A stretch of DNA of 11,237 nt from NCBI GenBank assembly GCA_045659265.1, contig JAZOWO010000134.1:1-11237 (forward strand). The letters run 5' to 3'. The stretch comes from UMGS1649 sp045659265. Its GTDB lineage: Bacteria; Bacillota; Clostridia; TANB77; CAG-465. Under the pieces are notes generated by a model. The model ran no database searches. It worked only from the letters and a program-made list of their open reading frames with translations, and was not told where the DNA came from. Position 1 is the stretch's first letter. Every line of letters starts with the position of its first letter. Below, in pieces: positions 1 through 5,197 of this stretch. Both the position numbers and the translations under genes were made by a program.

Positions 1-59
1 TCTGTAATTTTATTATTATATTTATTTTCACTTTTTATTTTTCTTACCGTACTTTTCAT
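1..59 (-). CDS. 5' end of an unidentified gene, cut by the left window edge (possibly spoIIP)
   Basis: On the minus strand an ATG at 57-59 opens 19 sense codons without a stop to the window edge (MKSTVRKIKSENKYNNKIT). A GAGGT ribosome binding site lies about four to five bases upstream. The visible residues are basic and hydrophilic, as expected for the cytoplasmic tip before a membrane anchor. In many clostridia gpr is followed by spoIIP, which encodes the engulfment peptidoglycan hydrolase and starts with such a segment. That assignment rests only on gene order. The gene follows gpr on the same strand, but a strong terminator lies between them, so it probably has its own promoter; I could not find a convincing one. 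Nineteen codons is short enough that chance is not excluded in AT-rich DNA. Confidence 0.45.
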   Translation of the reverse strand, partial: MKSTVRKIKSENKYNNKIT

Positions 60-84
60 ATTTACCTCATATGAATAATACCAT

Positions 85-118
85 AAAACGAGATAATTTA
101 CATCAATTATCTCGTTTT
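85..118. terminator. Rho-independent terminator after gpr
   Basis: A near-perfect stem of 13-14 bp (85/86-98 pairing with 105-117/118, core ACGAGATAATT) encloses a six-base loop. A run of four T follows on the minus strand and five T on the plus strand, so it can work in both directions. It lies 28 bases past the gpr stop codon. Confidence 0.85.
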
Positions 119-145
119 TCTTCTATTTAATAAAATTAGTATATT

Positions 146-1018
146 TTATATAGCTATATTTATTGAATCCGCTATTATTTTTGTCATTTTGGTTATTAAA
201 CTATCTATTTCTTTTGGTGTCACCACCATATTGTTACACAATTTCTTATTTTTCCTTACACTAGATATATTAAGTTTATCTAGCATCTCATTTAACAATA
301 TTTCAGCATTAACTACAGTTGGTACACCTATAGCTATTACTGGTACTTTTAACGTATTTTTGTTTAACACTTTCCTTCTATTTCCCACTCCAGCTCCGGG
401 GGTTATTCCTGTGTTACCCATTTGTATAGTCGTACCTATTCTACTAATGCTTTGTGATGCCAAGCTATCTATAACTATTATTAAATCTGGCTTTATTTTT
501 TCTACTACACCCTCTATTATTTCTTCAGTTTCTATTCCTGTTGTACCTAAAACTCCTGGTGTTAATGCAGTTATTTCTCTAGTTCCAGGTTCTACTAGCT
601 CTTTCATATATTTTATTACATGCCTTGTTACATTAATGTTTTTAATGACCTTTGGTCCTAAAGAGTCTGCTGTAACCATTTCATTTCCAAGACCTACAAC
701 CATAACTTTATTTATATTATTTTCTATTAACCCTACTAAAGCTTCACTTAACGCGCCAGTTACATCTTCTATTTCTTTTTCCTCTAATGTTAATACATCT
801 TTTATCTCTAGCGTTATATATTTTCCTATATCTTTCCCTAAAGCTTGTTTACCATTTAAGTCTAAAACCTCTACAGTTGTAATAGTGTGTGTTTTACTTG
901 CGCTTGTTTCAACCTTTATTCCGTCTATATAACTTAGGTTATATGTCTTTTTATATTCATCTACCCTTTCATCTGCCATATCTGTTATATATTTTGTTTT
1001 ATTAATCTCCTTTTGCAT
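146..1018 (-). CDS. gpr: Germination protease GPR (spore protease)
   Basis: GPR is the aspartic-type protease that degrades small acid-soluble spore proteins (SASP) in the first minutes of germination. It is made in the forespore as an inactive zymogen. The 290-residue product is slightly shorter than the Bacillus proteins. The segment YITDMADE near residues 10-17 matches the conserved TDLA-type region at the zymogen processing site. The core motif GLGN...VTADSLGP (residues 109-122) is typical. Asp118 and Asp184 are 66 residues apart, the same spacing as the catalytic Asp127/Asp193 of the B. megaterium enzyme, so they are the likely active-site pair. The ATG at 1018 has AGAGGTG seven bases upstream. 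That site lies inside a terminator-like hairpin overlapped by a forespore-type promoter (see findings). The neighbours holA and trmFO are not sporulation genes; proximity of gpr to holA is common in clostridia. Confidence 0.95.
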   Translation of the reverse strand: MQKEINKTKYITDMADERVDEYKKTYNLSYIDGIKVETSASKTHTITTVEVLDLNGKQALGKDIGKYITLEIKDVLTLEEKEIEDVTGALSEALVGLIENNINKVMVVGLGNEMVTADSLGPKVIKNINVTRHVIKYMKELVEPGTREITALTPGVLGTTGIETEEIIEGVVEKIKPDLIIVIDSLASQSISRIGTTIQMGNTGITPGAGVGNRRKVLNKNTLKVPVIAIGVPTVVNAEILLNEMLDKLNISSVRKNKKLCNNMVVTPKEIDSLITKMTKIIADSINIAI

Positions 1019-1019
1019 A

Positions 1020-1062
1020 AAAAAACACCTCTTTAATATTATGTATTAAAAAGGTGTTTTTT
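1020..1062 (-). terminator. Terminator of the 1076-1750 gene, overlapping the gpr ribosome binding site
   Basis: Bases 1020-1030 (aaaaaacacct) pair perfectly with 1052-1062 (aggtgtttttt). After one mismatch, 1032-1038 pairs with 1044-1050, leaving a five-base loop. Read on the minus strand, the stem ends in a run of T, so it should stop transcription of the upstream gene, whose stop codon is only about 13 bases before the stem. The 3' arm contains the gpr Shine-Dalgarno sequence (1026-1032). Read-through RNA would therefore hold that site in the stem. Confidence 0.8.
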
Positions 1063-1066
1063 ATAA
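1037..1066 (-). promoter_or_regulatory. Possible sigma-G (forespore) promoter for gpr
   Basis: On the minus strand CATAATA (1037-1043) fits the known sigma-G -10 consensus (CATNNTA type). TTATA (1062-1066) matches four of five positions of the -35 consensus GHATR, with an 18-base spacer. The start would fall near 1029-1032, just at or before the gpr ribosome binding site, giving a very short leader. The fit matches gpr's known forespore expression in other species, but in AT-rich DNA this is a prediction only. Confidence 0.4.
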
Positions 1067-1075
1067 GTATACTGA

Positions 1076-1750
1076 CTATTCGAATCTACGAATAATCTTT
1101 CTTTTTTCGAGACACTCGTGAAGATACTTTGCGATCTTCTCCGATTGATATTCAGGAATATTGGTAATTCCCATAGTCTCGATGGCTTTCATGCGCGATG
1201 CGAAATTGTTGCCGCAAAGTGCTGCCATGAAGCTTTTGTCTTCGTAACGACGTTTAGAAATTGCATCCTCAATGTTTCTTACAAGCTGCATCAGAAGTTC
1301 TTCGTTTCCCTTGAATGCCATAACGATATGGAAAGGAATATTGATTCTTCTTGAAATGGAGCCCATCTCTCTTGCAAATTCTCTCTTGGAATCGATTCTA
1401 CCACGCATAGTGGAATAATATTCGTCAATCACCGTTTGCACAGTTTTGTTTTTGACCTGTACCAGGCCTACATATTGTTCAGTTATATATATAGTAATGT
1501 TATCGTGTTCATCCATGATTACAAGGTAATCGCCCTCGATAACTTTAAATTTCACTTTACAGTATGCATTTGCATTTTCAACAAAAACTTTTTCTAACGT
1601 GCCATTGGTGAAAGTCCGCTTTTTATAATCCGCGCTTCCAAAGAAACTCTTTTTCACAAGAGTAGTATAAGATGAGTCTAAACTATCAACGACGTTTACT
1701 GAAAACAAGCAGTTAGCGTATTTCTGCTTCTCAGTTCCCAGAATTTTCAC
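1076..1750 (-). CDS. Hypothetical protein, 224 residues, unrecognised
   Basis: I do not recognise this protein. It starts with GTG at 1748-1750, supported by AGGAGG nine bases upstream. It has no signal peptide or membrane segment, so it is probably cytoplasmic. Residues 1-105 look beta-rich (for example the stretch around KVIEGDYLVIMDEHDNITIYI). Residues 105-224 look helical and basic, ending in EKRKIIRRFE, so a two-domain layout is likely. Sampled lines give about 40% GC against about 30% in holA and smc, and codons such as CGC, GTC and CTC are more frequent, which suggests transfer or different expression. It is a single-gene unit: its own promoter with an overlapping inverted-repeat element lies upstream and a terminator directly downstream. 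Many clostridia carry rpsT at or near this position between holA and gpr; this protein is not ribosomal protein S20. Confidence 0.75.
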   Translation of the reverse strand: MKILGTEKQKYANCLFSVNVVDSLDSSYTTLVKKSFFGSADYKKRTFTNGTLEKVFVENANAYCKVKFKVIEGDYLVIMDEHDNITIYITEQYVGLVQVKNKTVQTVIDEYYSTMRGRIDSKREFAREMGSISRRINIPFHIVMAFKGNEELLMQLVRNIEDAISKRRYEDKSFMAALCGNNFASRMKAIETMGITNIPEYQSEKIAKYLHECLEKRKIIRRFE

Positions 1751-1778
1751 GGTACTAAACCTCCTATTAAGAATATTT

Positions 1779-1807
1779 ATATTGCTAAACTACGCAATAT
1801 TAGTTTA
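1779..1807. repeat. Interleaved inverted repeats at the promoter of the 1076-1750 gene
   Basis: Four adjacent 7-base blocks form two interleaved inverted repeats: ATATTGC (1779-1785), TAAACTA (1786-1792), GCAATAT (1794-1800) and TAGTTTA (1801-1807). The first pairs with the third and the second with the fourth, with a single base between the halves. The last block contains the -10 box and the third covers the likely start site. This suggests an operator for a repressor. The RNA would not contain all four blocks, so an RNA pseudoknot is less likely. Confidence 0.6.
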
Positions 1808-1830
1808 ACATAATTCTTAAAGAAAGTCAA
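1802..1830 (-). promoter_or_regulatory. Sigma-A-like promoter of the 1076-1750 gene
   Basis: On the minus strand TTGACT (1825-1830), a 17-base spacer and TAAACT (1802-1807) form a promoter with a TGT extended -10. Transcription should start near 1795, giving a leader of about 45 bases. Confidence 0.65.
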
Positions 1831-1870
1831 TAGCTTTAGCAGTTTTATGTCTACAATTATCAATATATAT

Positions 1871-2833
1871 TTACATATTTAATATCAAACGTTTTAATCC
1901 CACTTCTATATCCATCTTTCCTGTTTTAGAATTTGAATCATATTCTTCAAATTCTAATAGTATATTTTCTATATCTTCTATTTTGTAATTAACACTTGCT
2001 GCTTTTAATTTCGAAAATACAAATGGGTGTATTCCAAGCTCTGTCGCAACATTTGTATTATATCCTTCTTTTCTTGACTTTTCTTCTAGAAGTTTAATCA
2101 TATACATTTGTTTCATTTGCTTAAACAGCATACCCGTTATAATACCTGGATATGTTTTTTGTGCTAGCATATCTTCTAATATTTTTAATGCTTCTTTTTT
2201 CTTTTTAGCTAGAACCATATCTACAAGATCAAATATTTTTGCATCTAATGTTCTTGTACATATTTCATCTATTATCTCATTAGTAAGTTCTGCGCCTGGT
2301 TCTAAATACGCAACTATCTTCTTAAACTCATTGATTAATGTTTGTTTATCTTCTGTACAAACACTTACCATATATTCCGCCGTACTGTCTTTTACCTTTA
2401 TCTTGTATGAATTAAGTGTTCTTATGATATAAAAAGCTGCATCTTTTGCATTAAGCTTTGCAAATTCTTGGCAAACAGCATTTTTTGCTAAAAACTTGTA
2501 TTCTGCCGTTCTTTTATCCACACTATCCTCGACAAAAACGATTGCAAGTTCTGGATTAGATATGTTTTCTATAACTTCTTTTTTGAATTTTAATCCAACA
2601 TTTTTTACTACTATTAATTTTTCTAATCCAAAAAACGAAACACTTTCTATTGCATCTTTTAATGTTTCTATATTAGTTTTATCTAACACAAAGAAATTTA
2701 TTCCTAGTTCTAGATTTGAAAATGTTTTTTTCATTTTTTCTATGTAACGTTCTATATCATATTTTTCATCACCGAATAATAGATATAGTCCTTTAACACT
2801 GTTATTTTTAATATGATCATCTAATATGCTCAT
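1871..2833 (-). CDS. holA: DNA polymerase III delta subunit
   Basis: HolA is the clamp-loader subunit that opens the beta sliding clamp during chromosome replication. The 320-residue length and overall pattern fit the family. The N-terminal stretch LYLLFGDEKYDIERYIEKMKK (about residues 17-37) is the conserved opening of delta subunits. This is followed by the degenerate AAA+ fold (for example KLIVVKNVG near residue 72), a helical middle with a lid region (KIFDLVDMVLAKKKKEALKIL, about 198-220), and the C-terminal collar helices ending in KMDIEVGLKRLIL. The ATG at 2831-2833 is preceded by GAGGAG at good spacing. The start overlaps the end of trmFO by 17 bases, so the two are co-transcribed and probably translationally coupled. 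No clear terminator follows holA; about 40 bases after its stop the next gene's promoter begins. Confidence 0.93.
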   Translation of the reverse strand: MSILDDHIKNNSVKGLYLLFGDEKYDIERYIEKMKKTFSNLELGINFFVLDKTNIETLKDAIESVSFFGLEKLIVVKNVGLKFKKEVIENISNPELAIVFVEDSVDKRTAEYKFLAKNAVCQEFAKLNAKDAAFYIIRTLNSYKIKVKDSTAEYMVSVCTEDKQTLINEFKKIVAYLEPGAELTNEIIDEICTRTLDAKIFDLVDMVLAKKKKEALKILEDMLAQKTYPGIITGMLFKQMKQMYMIKLLEEKSRKEGYNTNVATELGIHPFVFSKLKAASVNYKIEDIENILLEFEEYDSNSKTGKMDIEVGLKRLILNM

Positions 2834-4145
2834 TTACAAACTCCTCTATTTTTTCTAAAGACCTATTTGCATAAATAGTATATCTTTCTTTTTTATCTTT
2901 AATCTTGTTTTCAAGTGGTGGTACAATTCCAAAGTTTGCATTCATTGGTGCATAATCTTTATTTTCTGTACTTACATATTTACTTAGTGCCCCTAAAATT
3001 GTAACCTCATCAAATAAACCTAGCTCCTCTTTATCTGTCTTGAAGCTTTCTATTATGTTGTATGCTACCATAAGTCCACTTGCCGCAGATTCAACGTAGC
3101 CTTCCACTCCGCTTATTTGTCCTGCGAAGTATATATTTTTATTATCCTTCATTCTAAAGTCTTTATTTAGCGTTTTAGGGCCGTTTATGTATGTATTTCT
3201 ATGCATTACCCCATAACGTAAGAATTCCATATTTTCAAGACCAGGTATTAAACTAAATACTCTTTTTTGTTCACTAAATTTTAAGCTTGTTTGGAATCCT
3301 ACTAGATTAAACATAGTTTCTTCTTCATCTTCTGCTCTTAGTTGAAGTACAGCATACGGTTTTGTTCCATCTTCTCTATATAGTCCAACTGGTTTTAATG
3401 GTCCAAACACTAAAGTTTGTTCTCCACGTCTAGCTAAAGATTCTACCGGCATACAACCTTCAAAGTGTTCTATATTTTCTAAAGAATCGAACTCATGACG
3501 ATTTGCACTTTCTGCATTTATTAAAGCATCGTAGAAAATGTCATATTCTTCTTTAGACATAGCTAAATTTAAGTAATCTCCTACTCCAACTTCACCGTAT
3601 CTATCTTTTCTATACGCTTTAGTCATATCTATGCTTTCTTTAGTTATTATTGGTGCTGCTGCATCATAAAAATACAAGCCTTCATCACCAACAAGTTTAG
3701 CTATGCTTTTAGATAACGCATCACTTGTTAAAGGTCCTGTTGCTATTACAGTTATACCTTCTAAATTATTTATATCTTCTACTTCTTCATAAATAACTTC
3801 TATATTCTTCTCTGCTTTAATTTTATTTGTTATATATTCTGCAAATTTTTCTCTATCTACTGCTAAAGCATTTCCCGCTGGAACTTTTGAACTATATGCA
3901 GCTTCTACAAAAAGGCTACCAAGTCTTCTCATTTCTTCTTTTAGAAGTCCACATGCATTTGTTAAAAGCTCAGATTTTAATGAATTACTACATACTAGCT
4001 CTCCAAATTTATCTGATACATGAGCTGGACTTTTCTTATTTGGTTTCATTTCATAAAGTCTTACTCTTATTCCATTTTTGCTTAATATATATGCACACTC
4101 AGTACCTGCTAAGCCTGCCCCTATTACATTTACTATTTTCTCCAT
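2817..4145 (-). CDS. trmFO: Folate- and FAD-dependent tRNA (uracil-54-C5)-methyltransferase TrmFO
   Basis: TrmFO makes ribothymidine at position 54 in the T-loop of tRNAs. It uses methylenetetrahydrofolate as carbon donor and reduced FAD as electron source. The 442-residue length is normal. The dinucleotide-binding motif GAGLAG is at residues 9-14. The family signature ELVCSNSLKSE contains Cys52, and GCMPVE contains Cys231; these correspond to the two conserved catalytic-region cysteines of the B. subtilis enzyme. The C-terminal FAD motif (YFAGQISGVEGYVESAASGL) lies near residues 338-358. The ATG at 4143-4145 has AAAGGAGA upstream. The gene heads a trmFO-holA operon with its own promoter. In many Firmicutes trmFO sits next to topA; here it does not. 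Confidence 0.97.
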   Translation of the reverse strand: MEKIVNVIGAGLAGTECAYILSKNGIRVRLYEMKPNKKSPAHVSDKFGELVCSNSLKSELLTNACGLLKEEMRRLGSLFVEAAYSSKVPAGNALAVDREKFAEYITNKIKAEKNIEVIYEEVEDINNLEGITVIATGPLTSDALSKSIAKLVGDEGLYFYDAAAPIITKESIDMTKAYRKDRYGEVGVGDYLNLAMSKEEYDIFYDALINAESANRHEFDSLENIEHFEGCMPVESLARRGEQTLVFGPLKPVGLYREDGTKPYAVLQLRAEDEEETMFNLVGFQTSLKFSEQKRVFSLIPGLENMEFLRYGVMHRNTYINGPKTLNKDFRMKDNKNIYFAGQISGVEGYVESAASGLMVAYNIIESFKTDKEELGLFDEVTILGALSKYVSTENKDYAPMNANFGIVPPLENKIKDKKERYTIYANRSLEKIEEFVNEHIR

Positions 4146-4215
4146 TTTGTCTCCTTTTAATACGCTACTCTATTTATACAATATATGACTTTTATTTTAG
4201 TAAACAGCCATATAT

Positions 4216-4222
4216 TTCGACA
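4216..4222. promoter_or_regulatory. Spo0A-type box between trmFO and the 4436 gene
   Basis: TTCGACA on the plus strand is an exact reverse complement of the 0A box TGTCGAA. It lies about 8-15 bases downstream of the predicted trmFO transcription start, where a bound protein could block transcription. On the plus strand the box also overlaps a -35-like TCGACA 16 bases before a TATACT (4239-4244), so it could alternatively support a promoter toward the 4436 gene. Confidence 0.4.
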
Positions 4223-4236
4223 TCTATTTTTATGCT

Positions 4237-4265
4237 ATTATACTATACTTTAAGAGTATTCTCAA
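4237..4265 (-). promoter_or_regulatory. Sigma-A promoter of trmFO-holA
   Basis: On the minus strand TTGAGA (4260-4265) and a perfect TATAAT (4237-4242) are separated by 17 bases. The start falls near 4230, giving a leader of about 85 bases before trmFO. Confidence 0.75.
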
Positions 4266-4329
4266 GTAGAGTACATTTACCTTTTTCATAAATCCTTTTT
4301 TATAATATATTAAATATATTACTCTCAGT

Positions 4330-4352
4330 GGAGTAGCTACATTAGCTACTCC
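4330..4352. repeat. Perfect hairpin just upstream of the 4436 gene's promoter
   Basis: GGAGTAGCTA (4330-4339) and TAGCTACTCC (4343-4352) form a perfect 10-bp inverted repeat with a three-base loop. There is no T-run on either side, so it is not a normal intrinsic terminator. It ends four bases before the -35 box at 4357, so it may be a protein-binding site or a weak insulator. Confidence 0.55.
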
Positions 4353-4356
4353 TTAT

Positions 4357-4385
4357 TTGACATTTTCACCCGCTAATGCTATACT
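4357..4385 (+). promoter_or_regulatory. Near-consensus sigma-A promoter of the 4436 gene
   Basis: A perfect TTGACA (4357-4362), a 17-base spacer and TATACT (4380-4385) with a TGC extended -10 (4377-4379) make this the strongest promoter in the window by eye. Transcription should start near 4392, giving a leader of about 45 bases that ends in AGGAGG (4426-4431). Confidence 0.85.
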
Positions 4386-4435
4386 AAAAAAGCTTTTAAT
4401 ATTCTATGTAAAAATAATTTTAAACAGGAGGAATT

Positions 4436-4909
4436 ATGAAAAAAGAAGATGATAGGGTCTTCAAAGAAGCAATTGCTTACGAAAGAACAAAGAAATGGCA
4501 TTTAGCTTTTGCAGACAAGGAACCAAAGACAGGTCGGAAATTTAAGTGTACCACACTTTTTATTCATTACAACATCGTAGCCAAAACAATCATTAAAACT
4601 AACGCATTAGTCCAAAACATCGAAGAGGGTCTTTATTTAATAAGCAACCCATTTGAGTCTTTCCATCTGTGCATGAATCCTAAGAAATACAAATGTGTAC
4701 ACACTTACATTGGATTCATGAATACCATTCCTACTACAGATACAACTCCGTATATATATGTCTATGATATTAAAGATAGCCAACCTAGAGAAGTTCCTCA
4801 TCTTATGGATAAAACTTTGGTTGTTAAAATCTTAGATAAAGACTTATATTACGTGACAACCTTAGGTGGTAAAGCTTATTATATTTTCGTCCGTAACGAA
4901 AAGAGATAA
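4436..4909 (+). CDS. Hypothetical protein, 157 residues, unrecognised
   Basis: I do not recognise this protein. The ATG at 4436 has a perfect AGGAGG four bases upstream, a strong promoter, and a terminator directly after the stop, so it is a well-expressed single-gene unit. The product is basic (especially in the first 45 residues), with no signal peptide or membrane segment. It looks like a mostly beta-sheet cytoplasmic protein after an N-terminal charged helix. The C-terminal stretch DKTLVVKILDKDLYYVTTLGGKAYYIFV (about 125-152) resembles the end of the next gene's product (DTTVFVTNLQ...NLYHIF...YFIAV). The two N-termini also align loosely around KKWHLAFADKE and KKDWKIVLFFHDK. This suggests distant paralogues, but the similarity is weak and judged by eye. 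Sampled GC is about 36%, a little above the housekeeping genes. Confidence 0.75.
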   Translation: MKKEDDRVFKEAIAYERTKKWHLAFADKEPKTGRKFKCTTLFIHYNIVAKTIIKTNALVQNIEEGLYLISNPFESFHLCMNPKKYKCVHTYIGFMNTIPTTDTTPYIYVYDIKDSQPREVPHLMDKTLVVKILDKDLYYVTTLGGKAYYIFVRNEKR

Positions 4910-4936
4910 GACAGGTTTAAAAACCTGTCTTTTTTT
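4909..4936 (+). terminator. Terminator of the 4436 gene
   Basis: AGACAGGTT (4909-4917) pairs with AACCTGTCT (4922-4930) around a four-base loop, followed by seven T (4930-4936). The stem begins at the last base of the stop codon. Confidence 0.9.
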
Positions 4937-4941
4937 CGACA
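4935..4941. promoter_or_regulatory. Spo0A-type box 1 upstream of the 5198 gene
   Basis: An exact TTCGACA (reverse complement of TGTCGAA) begins in the T-run of the preceding terminator. It lies 42 bases, about four helical turns, before a second identical box in the same orientation. Confidence 0.35.
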
Positions 4942-4976
4942 AAAATAGTCTTTCTTTTTGCAAACACAGTATATTT

Positions 4977-4983
4977 TTCGACA
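4977..4983. promoter_or_regulatory. Spo0A-type box 2 upstream of the 5198 gene
   Basis: An exact TTCGACA within a TTTTTCGACA context shared with box 1. It overlaps the -35-like part of a possible long-spacer promoter whose TATAAT lies at 5005-5010. Confidence 0.4.
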
Positions 4984-5010
4984 ATACAAAATACATATTA
5001 GTAATATAAT
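4978..5010 (+). promoter_or_regulatory. Possible Spo0A-activated promoter with a long spacer
   Basis: TCGACA (4978-4983) and a perfect TATAAT (5005-5010) are 21 bases apart, too far for an unaided sigma-A promoter. B. subtilis spoIIG, which Spo0A activates, has a similarly long spacer with a 0A box overlapping the -35 region. The match in layout is seen; the function is inferred. Confidence 0.3.
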
Positions 5011-5043
5011 TTAGTTGTATTACAGAATAGTAATACATATTAC
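4996..5043. repeat. Cluster of GTAATA / TATTAC inverted repeats
   Basis: GTAATA occurs at 5001 and 5030, and its complement TATTAC at 5018 and 5038, with a further copy at 5075-5080. The longest pairing is TGTATTAC (5016-5023) with GTAATACA (5030-5037). GTAATA-CA-TATTAC (5030-5043) is itself a palindrome. ATACATATTA is also repeated directly (4991-5000 and 5033-5042). It may be an operator array or RNA structure. Confidence 0.45.
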
Positions 5044-5111
5044 CTTTATATACCCTCAAATATTTATTTTATATTATTACCCCTGAAGAGACTTACGTCT
5101 CTTCTCTTTTT
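5017..5111 (+). ncRNA. Candidate small RNA between the two plus-strand genes
   Basis: If the long-spacer promoter at 4978-5010 is used, the transcript would start near 5017 and end at the terminator at 5085-5111, about 95 nt. The stretch contains no ATG and no ribosome binding site, so a peptide is unlikely. It would fold into a hairpin at 5016-5037 (its first base or two possibly missing) plus the terminator stem. The alternative is that the terminator only insulates the next promoter from read-through. Confidence 0.22.
5085..5111 (+). terminator. Terminator upstream of the 5198 gene's promoter
   Basis: GAAGAGAC (5085-5092) pairs perfectly with GTCTCTTC (5097-5104) around the loop TTAC, followed by TCTTTTT. 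The T-rich tail is only on the plus strand. No coding gene ends here: the preceding gene already has its own terminator 150 bases earlier. Confidence 0.75.
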
Positions 5112-5119
5112 ATGTCTCC

Positions 5120-5148
5120 TTGATTTTTCCAAAACCTTATGATATAAT
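5120..5148 (+). promoter_or_regulatory. Sigma-A promoter of the 5198 gene
   Basis: TTGATT (5120-5125), a 17-base spacer and a perfect TATAAT (5143-5148) with a TGA extended -10 (5140-5142). The start would be near 5155, with a leader of about 43 bases. This rules out a translation start at the TTG at 5120, which is the -35 box itself. Confidence 0.8.
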
Positions 5149-5197
5149 ACTTTTTGTTAATAGCGCATATTCAAAAAATAATTTTTATGGAGGTTTT

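Noticed and set aside
60..84. Possible sporulation promoter (CATATGA) before the left-edge gene
   Set aside because: It lies so close to the ATG that transcription would start at or within the start codon, and no matching -35 is present.
189..932. Long open frame on the plus strand across gpr
   Set aside because: It mirrors the gpr coding frame on the opposite strand, has no ribosome binding site and gives a low-complexity hydrophobic product; gpr is clearly the real gene.
3827..4291. Plus-strand open frame across the start of trmFO and its promoter
   Set aside because: It is antisense to trmFO, lacks a ribosome binding site, and covers the trmFO promoter; no similarity to a known protein is visible.
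4862..5059. Minus-strand open frame of 65 codons over the 4910-5060 gap
   Set aside because: It has no ribosome binding site, runs through a terminator and Spo0A-type boxes, and its product has no recognisable features.
5120..5197. Earlier TTG start for the 5198 gene
   Set aside because: That TTG is the -35 box of the promoter, and the ATG at 5198 has a proper ribosome binding site.
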